Positions 6,928-13,159 of a stretch of 13,728 bases of DNA are shown in pieces. Positions within the stretch are counted from its first letter, which is position 1. Every line of letters begins with the position of its first letter. This DNA comes from JBFISM01 sp041608535 (GTDB lineage: Bacteria; Actinomycetota; Acidimicrobiia; Spongiisociales; UBA5794), in the NCBI GenBank assembly GCA_041608535.1, contig JBFISM010000100.1:1-13728 (forward strand). The letters are read 5' to 3'. Position numbers and translations under genes: made by a program. Below the pieces are notes generated by a model that saw only the letters and a program-made list of their open reading frames with translations, was not told where the DNA came from and searched no databases.

Positions 6928-7893
6928 ATGGCAATGAACGGTTTGGAGATCCGCCACCTGCGGGCGCTGCGTGCGGTGGCTGAGGAGGGCACGTTCGCCG
7001 CCGCCGGCGAACGGCTCGGTTACACGCAGTCGGCCATCAGCCAGCAGATCGTTGCGCTCGAGAGCCTCGTGGGTGGGCCGCTCTTCGACCGGCCTGGCGG
7101 ACCGAAGCGAGCGGTGTTGACTCCGCTCGGCGAGCGCATCCTTCGTCACGGCGACGACATCCTGCGGCGTGTCGAGGTGGCCGGATCCGACGTGGCGCGA
7201 TTTCTCGCCGGGCAGGTGGGCACGCTGTCGGTGGGAACCTTCCAGAGCGCCTCGGTGCGGTTGCTCCCTCGCATCCTGCAGCGTCTGCGCAAGGAGCGGC
7301 CCCAGCTCGACGTACAGCTCAGCGAATCAACGGAAGAGCGCGAGCTGCTCGACTGGCTGGTGGCGCGCAAGGTGGACGTGACGTTCCTCACCTCCCCGAT
7401 CCAATCCGCCGGGATCGAGATCGTGCCCCTCATCACGGATCCCTTCGTGCTGGTGAGCGCCCGGGACAGCGGCGTCGACGATCTCCCCGGGGAAACCGTT
7501 GCACCGGCCGATCTCAGTGGGAAACCGCTGGTTTGCGAGACGACCAGCGAGTGTCAACGCCTCATCGAAGACGGGCTGCGGGGCAAGGACGCCGAGCTCA
7601 ACATCGTCTTCCGCACCCAGGACAACGCGGCCGTACAGGCCATGGCTCGCTCGGGCGTCGGGCATGCGGTAATGGCGTCGCTTGCGGTCGACCTGGACGA
7701 TCCCGGGGTACTGGTGCGGGCACTTGATCCTCCAATCCCGCCACGGCTCATCACTCTCGGGTTGCTGGCAGATCGAGAGCCACCGCCGGCGCTCGACCGT
7801 TTCGTCGAGCTCACCAGCGAGGTGGCCGTCGAGCTGGTGGCGGGCTCCAAATGGCTGACACATCCCGACGGGTCACGGGAGCCCAGGGCCTAA
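6928..7893 (+). CDS. LysR-family transcriptional regulator
   Basis: 321 aa from the chosen start. The N-terminal winged helix-turn-helix is textbook: LEIRHLRALRAVAEEGTFAA and then GYTQSAISQQIVALESLVGG (recognition helix about residues 33-45), with PLFDR and LTPLGERIL completing the wing and linker helix. From about residue 95 comes the periplasmic-binding-like effector domain, starting GTLSVGTFQSASVRLLPRIL, with a second half including FRTQDNAAVQAMARSGVGHAVM. The length is normal. The effector is unknown. In-frame ATGs at 6916, 6922 and 6934 are alternatives; 6928 fits the -10 spacing for a leaderless transcript. The 75-aa gene lies head-to-head upstream. The stop overlaps the convergent sulfotransferase stop by 4 bp. 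Confidence 0.93.
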   Translation: MAMNGLEIRHLRALRAVAEEGTFAAAGERLGYTQSAISQQIVALESLVGGPLFDRPGGPKRAVLTPLGERILRHGDDILRRVEVAGSDVARFLAGQVGTLSVGTFQSASVRLLPRILQRLRKERPQLDVQLSESTEERELLDWLVARKVDVTFLTSPIQSAGIEIVPLITDPFVLVSARDSGVDDLPGETVAPADLSGKPLVCETTSECQRLIEDGLRGKDAELNIVFRTQDNAAVQAMARSGVGHAVMASLAVDLDDPGVLVRALDPPIPPRLITLGLLADREPPPALDRFVELTSEVAVELVAGSKWLTHPDGSREPRA

Positions 7894-8567
7894 TCGAAGG
7901 TCCACCCGAAGTACTCGATCTCGCGCCGGCACACCTCGGCAACCAGATCGCGATCGGCGTGGTCGAACATCTCCTGATACGGGCCACGCCGCACGCCGCC
8001 TTTGGCTCGCGGCAAATCGAGCCGGGGCAGACCCAGACGGTCGGTGATGACTCCCAGCGACTGTTCGAGCTCCTCGTGACGCATGATCTCATCGACGACG
8101 ATCTCGTCGTCGACCGTGTACATCGGCCAGTTGTGCCACATGTCGATGCGGGTGCGGAGGAACTCGGAGAAGCTCGGACCGGCTCCCCCTCTGCGCATCT
8201 GCCAGGCGTATCCGGAGGCGGCGGTCTCCCAGGGATTGCGAGCGATGGTGAAGGTGAGATATCCGTCCCAGACGCCGGGTGGGACGAGGCGGCGAATCTC
8301 CGCAGCCGGCATGTGGGAGCGGAATGACGGGCGGCGGAGACGCGTCAACAGCGTCCCCCACTCACCTGGGCGAAGCTTTCCCAGCGGCACCGCCTGATTC
8401 TGCGCATCGGCCCCACGCTGCCGCCGCATCTCGTTGTCTTCCTTGGACCCGAACCGGGTGAGCACGTCGTCGGGCCCGGTGTGCTCCGCCAAGGCGATCT
8501 CGACACTCGTGCCGCCGGTCTTCCTTGTCTTCACGAAGATGAAACGATGGCGATGGCAGATGATCAC
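7890..8567 (-). CDS. Sulfotransferase-family protein
   Basis: 225 aa. Sulfotransferases move sulfate from PAPS to a sugar, lipid or small molecule. The 5'-phosphosulfate loop is KTRKTGGTSVEIAL (13-26), following the family-typical opening ICHRHRFIFV. The 3'-phosphate motif is FTIARNPWETAASGYAW (106-122; R110 and S118 are the expected contacts). HMPAAEIR (85-92) and the aromatic C-terminal end (EYFGWTFD) are also typical of the bacterial Sulfotransfer_2-like group. The start is GTG at 8567, with AGGG 9 bases upstream. It is convergent with lysR, with stop codons overlapping. No sugar-polymer or PAPS-synthesis genes lie nearby, so the acceptor is unknown. It probably came with the accessory block rather than the neighbouring housekeeping operon. 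Confidence 0.85.
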   Translation of the reverse strand: MIICHRHRFIFVKTRKTGGTSVEIALAEHTGPDDVLTRFGSKEDNEMRRQRGADAQNQAVPLGKLRPGEWGTLLTRLRRPSFRSHMPAAEIRRLVPPGVWDGYLTFTIARNPWETAASGYAWQMRRGGAGPSFSEFLRTRIDMWHNWPMYTVDDEIVVDEIMRHEELEQSLGVITDRLGLPRLDLPRAKGGVRRGPYQEMFDHADRDLVAEVCRREIEYFGWTFD

Positions 8568-8599
8568 GGGGTTGCACCCTAGGCCCCGCGAACTCGACC

Positions 8600-9015
8600 G
8601 TCACCGCATCCGACATAGAGCTCGATCTGGCTTACGACGAGGCGCAACAGGCGCTGGCTACCGGGCAGAGCTCGCTCCAAGGCTCGGCCGGCCAGAGTCT
8701 TGGCCGGCAAGTCCGCTGGCCGCTCATGCTCGGTCCCGGCGCAACAAGCTGCCCTACTTCGCCATCGCCGTTTACTACGTAACCCTTCTCATTACGTGGT
8801 TGCTCCTCATCCTGCCGGAGGAGCTGGTGTTCACCGCCGAAGAGCTGGCCGACGACCCGGAGCTGGCCACATCGCTGTTGTGGGACACAGTCACTGCGAT
8901 CGTGATGACGATCGTCATACGGCTGGTGGCGGGGTGGATCGTGAACGCCATCGAGACCTCCACGGCCCCCGGCGGCGAGATCCAAGCCGAACTCAGCAAA
9001 GCCTCCGCCGGCTGA
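8600..9015 (+). pseudogene. Disrupted small membrane protein (two transmembrane helices), probable pseudogene
   Basis: Two stretches look coding but are in different frames. From 8600 the frame reads VTASDIELDLAYDEAQQALA with good codon bias, but it opens with GTC instead of GTG, has no start codon nearby, and reaches a TAA at about 8780. From about 8740 another frame reads RRNKLPYFAIAVYYVTLLIT, giving a membrane helix, then an acidic loop (EELVFTAEELADDPELATS), a second helix (LWDTVTAIVMTIVIRLVAGW) and a polar tail, ending TGA at 9013-9015. The second frame is open upstream only through Arg-rich, non-coding-looking sequence to an ATG at 8560 that overlaps the sulfotransferase start. The simplest reading is one gene that lost its start codon and suffered an internal deletion or frameshift. 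Sequencing error, or a short real gene with an unusual start, is possible. Confidence 0.5.
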
Positions 9016-9043
9016 ACAAGCGCTTCCAGGAGCGTTCAGCGGC
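9007..9043. terminator. Hairpin at the end of the membrane-protein remnant, facing tRNA-Ala
   Basis: GCCG-G-CTGAAC (9007-9017) pairs with GTTCAG-CGGC (9034-9043) with one bulged G, and GCT/AGC can pair inside. The 5' arm includes the stop codon of the membrane-protein frame. A T-rich stretch (GTCTGTTTG) follows on the plus strand, so it could terminate plus-strand transcription. It could also stop the minus-strand rsfS-tRNA transcript. Confidence 0.5.
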
Positions 9044-9048
9044 GTCTG

Positions 9049-9069
9049 TTTGCGAGCGCAGCGAGCAAA
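9049..9069 (-). terminator. Weak imperfect palindrome downstream of tRNA-Ala
   Basis: TTTGC (9049-9053) and GCAAA (9065-9069) flank a near-symmetric GC-rich core, 20 bases after the tRNA 3' end. It may help to end the rsfS-tRNA transcript. The stem is short and interrupted. Confidence 0.25.
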
Positions 9070-9089
9070 GTCGGCCCGGGAACGAAACG

Positions 9090-9163
9090 TGGAGCTGACG
9101 GGAATTGAACCCGTGACCTCTTGCATGCCATGCAAGCGCTCTGCCGAACTGAGCTACAGCCCC
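9090..9163 (-). tRNA. tRNA-Ala (anticodon GGC)
   Basis: 74 bases on the minus strand with full cloverleaf. The acceptor stem GGGGCTG pairs with CAGCTCC and includes the G3:U70 wobble that identifies tRNA-Ala. The D arm is GCTCAGTTCGGCAGAGC, the anticodon stem CTTGC/GCAAG with loop ATGGCAT (anticodon GGC), and the T arm ACGGG-TTCAATT-CCCGT. The discriminator base is A and CCA is not encoded. The 5' end lies 17 bases after the rsfS stop, so the tRNA is probably cut out of an rsfS-tRNA transcript unless a promoter lies inside rsfS. Confidence 0.98.
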
Positions 9164-9180
9164 GAGGCGGCAGGATTGTA

Positions 9181-9567
9181 TCAGGCCTCGGTTGGCACCG
9201 GTTCGAATGCGATGCGGGGGGCATCGGCCCACAACCGCTCCAGGTCGTAGTACGCCCGAGTCTCCTCGTCGAACACGTGAATGACGACGTCTCCGTAGTC
9301 GAGCAGCACCCAGCGGGCGAAGTCCTCCCCCTCGCGGCGGAGGGGACGGCGCGGGTGATCGACCGAGGTCTCGAGTTGATGCTCGGTCTCCTCGACGAGG
9401 GTCTTCACGTGTCGGTTGGACGTGCCGGTGGCGATCACGAACACGTCGGTGAGTACGACGAGTTCGGAGACGTCGAGAAGGGCTATGGAGAGCCCCTTCT
9501 TCTCAGCGATCGCGGTGGCAGCGGCCTTGGCAACGACGATGGCGTCGTGGTCAGCGCTGATGGTCAT
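9181..9567 (-). CDS. rsfS: Ribosomal silencing factor RsfS (Iojap/YbeB family)
   Basis: 128 aa. RsfS binds ribosomal protein uL14 on the 50S subunit and prevents subunit joining when nutrients are low. The sequence shows the family pattern: an N-terminal helix AIVVAKAAATAIAEKKGLSI, LDVSELVVLTDVFVIATGTS followed by NRHVKTLVEETEHQL, and the hallmark WVLLDYGDVVIHVF and then YYDLERLWADAP. The ATG at 9567 has AGGAAGG directly upstream; the frame is open to 9678, but that would overlap nadD and add non-conserved residues. It lies 67 bp downstream of nadD and just upstream of tRNA-Ala. The nadD-rsfS order is conserved in many bacteria. Confidence 0.97.
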   Translation of the reverse strand: MTISADHDAIVVAKAAATAIAEKKGLSIALLDVSELVVLTDVFVIATGTSNRHVKTLVEETEHQLETSVDHPRRPLRREGEDFARWVLLDYGDVVIHVFDEETRAYYDLERLWADAPRIAFEPVPTEA

Positions 9568-9594
9568 ACCTTCCTGCGTCGCAACAGTGGGTGC

Positions 9595-9600
9595 ATTGTA
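9595..9600 (-). promoter_or_regulatory. Possible -10 box of an rsfS promoter in the nadD-rsfS gap
   Basis: The minus strand reads TACAAT, one base off the TATAAT consensus, 27 bases before the rsfS ATG. No convincing -35 is visible. It could give rsfS and tRNA-Ala their own start in addition to read-through from nadD. Confidence 0.35.
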
Positions 9601-9634
9601 GATGGCGCCGGCCAGAGTGCCCGGCGACACCCGG

Positions 9635-10219
9635 TCAGCGGTACAGATCGTGCTCGGCGATGTAACCGGCAACGGCATCCGGTACGAGGAATCTGATGCT
9701 CAGCCCTCGACCGACCCTGCTGCGCAACATCGTGCCTGACAGGTAGATGAGCGGCGTGTCGAGCCACACCACGTCAGCATCGCTCGTCACCTCGTCCACA
9801 GTGCGCCGATCGGTGCCGGGACGCGGCAGGATGGCGAGTCGGGCCCGTTTCTTCACCTCGTCGCTGCGCTCCCAGGAGTCCAGCCCGGCGGCGGAATCAG
9901 AGCCGAGGATCAGCGTGAGTCGATCCTCTGCATCGAAGGTGGCCAAGGTATCTGCGGTGTAGCTCCACCCATGGCGCCGCACCTCCCGATCGTCGACTGT
10001 GAAGTGCGGCACATTGGCACACGCCAGTTGTGTCATCGCCAGGCGGTGCTCCGCCGTAGCGACACGGCGATCCGCCTTCTGCCACGGGGCGCCTGCGGGG
10101 ACGAACAAGACCACATCGAGACCCAGCTCGTCGAAGGCGGCTTGACCGGCGAAGAGATGAGCGACGTGCGGCGGATCGAAGGTTCCGCCCAGAATGCCGA
10201 TGTCCACGGCGTCGAGCAT
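9635..10219 (-). CDS. nadD: Nicotinate-nucleotide adenylyltransferase
   Basis: 194 aa. NadD joins nicotinate mononucleotide and ATP to give deamido-NAD, a central step of NAD synthesis. The nucleotidyltransferase signature GGTFDPPHVAHL (11-22) has the two histidines of the (H/T)xGH-type motif, with A in place of the usual G (HVAH). PAGAPWQK (substrate loop) and LILGSDSAAGLDSWERSDEV follow, and LSGTMLRSRV (160-169) is the ISSTxIR-type ATP motif. The C-terminal VPDAVAGYIAEHDLYR is typical. The start is uncertain among GTG 10231, ATG 10219 and GTG 10207; none has a strong Shine-Dalgarno sequence, and I chose the ATG. The upstream LytM-fold gene has no stop before 9897, so its frame runs far into nadD; nadD may depend on reinitiation or coupling. 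Confidence 0.95.
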   Translation of the reverse strand: MLDAVDIGILGGTFDPPHVAHLFAGQAAFDELGLDVVLFVPAGAPWQKADRRVATAEHRLAMTQLACANVPHFTVDDREVRRHGWSYTADTLATFDAEDRLTLILGSDSAAGLDSWERSDEVKKRARLAILPRPGTDRRTVDEVTSDADVVWLDTPLIYLSGTMLRSRVGRGLSIRFLVPDAVAGYIAEHDLYR

Positions 10220-10679
10220 AGGTGCCGCCACCGGGAGCCCACGGCGCCAGCCACAGCGGGTGATGCGGTGGGTGACACCCCAGCCAGGGCACCGGATCGT
10301 GATACACAGCGTCGACTCTCACCGAGAAGTGAACGACGGGGGCGCCGTGATCGTCGCCGGACAGACCGAGCGCATCGCCCACATCGACGGCCTCCCCGGC
10401 GGACGCCGTGATCGCTCGCAGGTAGGAGTACGAGGTCTTGAGTCCGCCACCGTGATCTACGGTCACCGACTTGCGGCCGTTGATGCTCCCCGCGTACGAA
10501 ACCACACCGGCGCCGGCGCTGCGCACGATCGAACCGACATCTGCTGCGAAGTCGACTCCCCAATGGCCGCCGAACTGCCCCACGGGGGCGAAGCCGGCCG
10601 TGATCGGCCCGGCAACCGGGGCTGCCAGCCCCACACATGGTGCGCCTGCCCCGTGTCCGGAGAGCGTGGACACCAGCAT
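9897..10679 (-). CDS. LytM/M23-fold protein, degenerate active site, exported
   Basis: 260 aa from ATG 10679. The LytM fold covers about residues 20-132: PVAGPITAGFAPVG, GGHWGVDFAADVG (H39, D43 of HxxxD), SYAGSINGRKSVTVDHGGGL and VHFSVRVDAVYHDPVPWLG (H117). The three zinc-ligand positions remain, but the first His of HxH is V115 and the His of the usual Y-x-H-L is Y86, so peptidase activity is doubtful, as in EnvC/NlpD-like activators of amidases. The N-terminus is unresolved: in frame upstream lies RRRSWGRGVVIGQIVVVVML, an excellent signal peptide with no ATG/GTG/TTG start (CTG at 10736 is possible). After residue about 140 the frame continues out of phase over nadD to a stop at 9897 as Arg-rich sequence; this tail may be real or may reflect a lost stop. 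Confidence 0.7.
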   Translation of the reverse strand: MLVSTLSGHGAGAPCVGLAAPVAGPITAGFAPVGQFGGHWGVDFAADVGSIVRSAGAGVVSYAGSINGRKSVTVDHGGGLKTSYSYLRAITASAGEAVDVGDALGLSGDDHGAPVVHFSVRVDAVYHDPVPWLGCHPPHHPLWLAPWAPGGGTYARRRGHRHSGRNLRSAARRSSLRRSSRLRRAGSRCGLVRPRRRPVAEGGSPCRYGGAPPGDDTTGVCQCAALHSRRSGGAAPWVELHRRYLGHLRCRGSTHADPRL

Positions 10680-10777
10680 GACAACGACAACGATCTGGCC
10701 GATGACGACTCCTCTCCCCCAGGATCGCCGCCGCAGCGAACACCGTATCGCACGAGGGGGACAGAGAGAACCGGCCC

Positions 10778-10826
10778 GTCGAGTGTGCTTGGAACGCCGA
10801 TTACGCGGCGAACAAGCACACTCGAC
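10778..10826 (-). terminator. Large two-tier hairpin after the AAA-VWA genes
   Basis: A perfect 14-bp inverted repeat, GTCGAGTGTGCTTG (10778-10791) and CAAGCACACTCGAC (10813-10826), encloses a second stem CGCCG/CGGCG with loop ATTACG. It begins 6 bases after the VWA stop on the minus strand and precedes the LytM-fold gene. On the minus strand it is followed by GGTTCTCTCTG, which is moderately T-rich. It is the strongest structure in the window and most likely terminates the proA-AAA-VWA transcript. Confidence 0.7.
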
Positions 10827-10832
10827 CGAACC

Positions 10833-12278
10833 TCAACTGATCGGCACCAAGCCCTTCACTCGCGACAGCGCCACCGACTCGACGAAGCGCTCGAGTTGGC
10901 GGAGCGTGCGTACCTCGAACACACCGTCGCAAAGAGCCCCGTAGCGACTCATCACCGAGTCGCCGGTGTCCCAATAGCGCTTGGCCTCGGGGTTGATCCA
11001 GAGCAGAGCACGAGCCCGATCGGCGATCTTGGCGAGTCTCTCCTCCCCTGTGGGGCGATAGTTGTTGCGAGCGTCACCGGTGATGATCACGGTGGAGCTA
11101 GGCGTCACCGCATCGAAGAACTCCGTGGTGAAACACTCCAGCGCCGTCCCGTAGTCGCTGTGGCCGTCGTGGCGGATCAACTGTGCTTCCTCGGCGATGC
11201 GGGCCATGGCGTGCTCGAAATCCTCGCCCGGTGCGAAGAAGCGGGTCACCTCGTCGATCCCATCGATGAAGGCGAACGCGCGGACATTCGAGAACTGGTG
11301 TCCGATCGCATATGTCAGCTGCATCGTGAACCGGGCAAATGTGGCCATTGAGCCCGACACGTCGCACAGCATCACCAGCTCCGGCTTGTTGATGCGCCGC
11401 GGCTTCCACTGCGGATCGAGCAGGGCGCCGCCATGGGCCAGCGACCGTCGGATGGTGCGCCGCACGTCGAGACGTCCGTGCTGTCCACGACGGCGTCGCG
11501 CCGACATCCTGCTCGCCAGCCGCCTGGCGAGGGGTGCGATCCGGTCGGCGATCATCGCCAGCTCCTCACGAGTGGCATGCATGAGATCGAGATCCTCGAC
11601 GAGTGGGCGGCGCAGGGTCTGCGACACCGCCTCGGGCCCCCGATCCTGCACCAGGCGGCGCAGGATCTCGGCCTCCACCTCGGTACGGAAAGCACCGATC
11701 CTGCGATCTGCCGTGTCGACTGCCAACCGGGTCGTTAGCTCGTCGTCGACCCCGAGCTCGTCATCCGCGGCGAGCAGGCCCTCAACGAGACGGCTTCGCA
11801 GTCGATCCACGTCGAGGCGATGCATGACGCGGTACAGGTAGTAACGCCCACCAACGGGTCGTCCCGGCTGGAACCCGGAGAGCCGGTCCACGGCCCGTCG
11901 GGCGAGGGCCGACAACGCATGCTGGTCACCTGTGGCAAGCGCCCCCACCAGTGCTTCGAACAGATCGGATACGTCGGCGGGACTCCCGCCACCCGAGGAG
12001 CCCTCGGCCGTGTCGGCTCCATCAGCTGGGCCGTGCAATTCCGTCGTGGGAGACGGGGGCGGCGGGCGCAACCCGAAGAACACGTCGAAGGCGAGGTCGA
12101 AGGCATCCTGATGACGGGCGTTCTTGACCATCGTGGCAGCCATGGCGGCGTGCACTGCGGTGCGATCACCCAGATCGACATGGCGCAGCGCATCGGCCGC
12201 ATCGAGCACCTCCACCATGCTCACCGGGATCCCGATCTCGCGCAGCTCGTCGGCGAAATCGGTGAGCCCGATCAGCAT
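10833..12278 (-). CDS. VWA-domain protein (CoxE-like), partner of the MoxR ATPase
   Basis: 481 aa. The N-terminal part (about 1-290) is mostly helical and charged, with a low-complexity Pro/Gly/Ser linker at 71-100 and an Arg-rich patch (RMSARRRRGQHGRLDVRRTI, 257-276). The C-terminal VWA domain starts near 296 (NKPELVMLCDVSGSMATFAR) and has a complete metal-ion-dependent adhesion site: D306-x-S308-x-S310, T378 in SDYGTAL, and D402 in IITGDARNN. This is the COG3552/CoxE layout, in which a VWA protein works with a MoxR AAA+ ATPase to remodel or load metal into a client enzyme. The ATG is one base after the ATPase stop, with a strong GGAGGAG site 4 bases upstream inside the ATPase gene, so the two are made together. 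No CO-dehydrogenase genes are visible, so the client is unknown. Confidence 0.9.
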   Translation of the reverse strand: MLIGLTDFADELREIGIPVSMVEVLDAADALRHVDLGDRTAVHAAMAATMVKNARHQDAFDLAFDVFFGLRPPPPSPTTELHGPADGADTAEGSSGGGSPADVSDLFEALVGALATGDQHALSALARRAVDRLSGFQPGRPVGGRYYLYRVMHRLDVDRLRSRLVEGLLAADDELGVDDELTTRLAVDTADRRIGAFRTEVEAEILRRLVQDRGPEAVSQTLRRPLVEDLDLMHATREELAMIADRIAPLARRLASRMSARRRRGQHGRLDVRRTIRRSLAHGGALLDPQWKPRRINKPELVMLCDVSGSMATFARFTMQLTYAIGHQFSNVRAFAFIDGIDEVTRFFAPGEDFEHAMARIAEEAQLIRHDGHSDYGTALECFTTEFFDAVTPSSTVIITGDARNNYRPTGEERLAKIADRARALLWINPEAKRYWDTGDSVMSRYGALCDGVFEVRTLRQLERFVESVALSRVKGLVPIS

Positions 12279-12279
12279 G

Positions 12280-13149
12280 TCACTCCTCCGCCGTCTGCAG
12301 GCTCAGCTCTCGCGAGACCTTGTCGATGTCGGCTTGGTACTTCAGCAGCACATGCAATGTGTCGGCGGTGATCTGCCCGTCGACGTGCTGAACCGCAAGT
12401 GCAAGCAGGGTGCGCGCCCAGTCGATCGATTCACTCACCGACGGCGCTTTGCGCACCGGAATGTTGCGGATGGACGCCACCACCTCGGCGATGCGTTTGG
12501 CCATCTCCTCGGGTAGTTCGGGGACTCGGCTCAGCAGGATGTCCCGTTCCCTGTGCACGCTGGGGTAGCCCACATGGAGGAAAAGACAGCGCCGCTTCAG
12601 CGCCTCAGAGAGCTCCCGGCTGTTGTTCGACGTCAAAACCACGAACGGCCTGGTACGGGCCGACATCGTACCCAGCTCGGGGACGGTCACCTGGAAGGCG
12701 TCGAGCACCTCGAGCAGCAACGCTTCGGTCTCCACCTCCACTCGATCGACCTCGTCGATCAGCAGGACGACCGGTTCGGGGCTACGAATGGCGGCGAGCA
12801 AGGGCCGCTCCAACAAGAAGTCCTCGGTGAAGATGTCGCCCTCGAGCTCGTCCCACTGCTTGCCCTCATCGGTCTGGATCCGCAGCAGCTGTTTGTGATA
12901 GTTCCACTCGTACAGCGCCTTGCCCTCGTCGAGTCCCTCGTAGCACTGGAGCCGCACCAGCCGGCGACCCGTGGCCTCGGCCACCGCCAGGGCCAGGGCT
13001 GTCTTGCCCACACCGGCCGGGCCTTCGGCGAGAATCGGCTTGCCGAGCTGCTCGGCGAGGTACACCACCTGTGCGGTGCGGGCATCGGCGAGGTATCCGG
13101 CGCTGCGCAGCGCTGTCTGGATCGTCACCGGATTGGTCCACTCGCTCAC
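12280..13149 (-). CDS. MoxR-type AAA+ ATPase (CoxD-like)
   Basis: 289 aa. Walker A is GPAGVGKTAL (43-52), Walker B is VVLLIDEVDR (127-136), sensor 1 is LTSNN (172-176), and the arginine-finger region is SEALKRRCLF (181-190). LVRLQCYEGLDEGKALYEWN with the following His-Lys and the GDIFTEDFLLERPLL segment are characteristic of the MoxR/CoxD group. MoxR ATPases act as chaperones with VWA partners, and such a partner follows directly. The start is GTG at 13149, 10 bases after the proA-like stop, with only a weak ribosome-binding site, so translation may be coupled to the gene before it. The length is normal for the family. It is cytoplasmic: no signal peptide or membrane segment. Confidence 0.93.
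   Translation of the reverse strand: MSEWTNPVTIQTALRSAGYLADARTAQVVYLAEQLGKPILAEGPAGVGKTALALAVAEATGRRLVRLQCYEGLDEGKALYEWNYHKQLLRIQTDEGKQWDELEGDIFTEDFLLERPLLAAIRSPEPVVLLIDEVDRVEVETEALLLEVLDAFQVTVPELGTMSARTRPFVVLTSNNSRELSEALKRRCLFLHVGYPSVHRERDILLSRVPELPEEMAKRIAEVVASIRNIPVRKAPSVSESIDWARTLLALAVQHVDGQITADTLHVLLKYQADIDKVSRELSLQTAEE
12283..12289 (-). promoter_or_regulatory. Strong Shine-Dalgarno for the VWA gene inside the end of the ATPase gene
   Basis: The minus strand reads GGAGGAG, 4 bases before the ATG at 12278. It lies within the last codons of the ATPase, which supports translational coupling of the pair. Confidence 0.7.
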
Positions 13150-13159
13150 GATCCGGCCG

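Noticed and set aside
9090..9163. tRNA-Ala as attachment site of an integrated element
   Set aside because: I looked for a copy of the tRNA 3' end near the leuS-side boundary (5342-5440) and found none; there is no integrase or excisionase in the block.
10194..11351. Plus-strand frame of 385 aa opposite the LytM-fold and VWA genes
   Set aside because: It crosses two genes and an intergenic hairpin, has low-complexity Arg/Thr content and no Shine-Dalgarno sequence.
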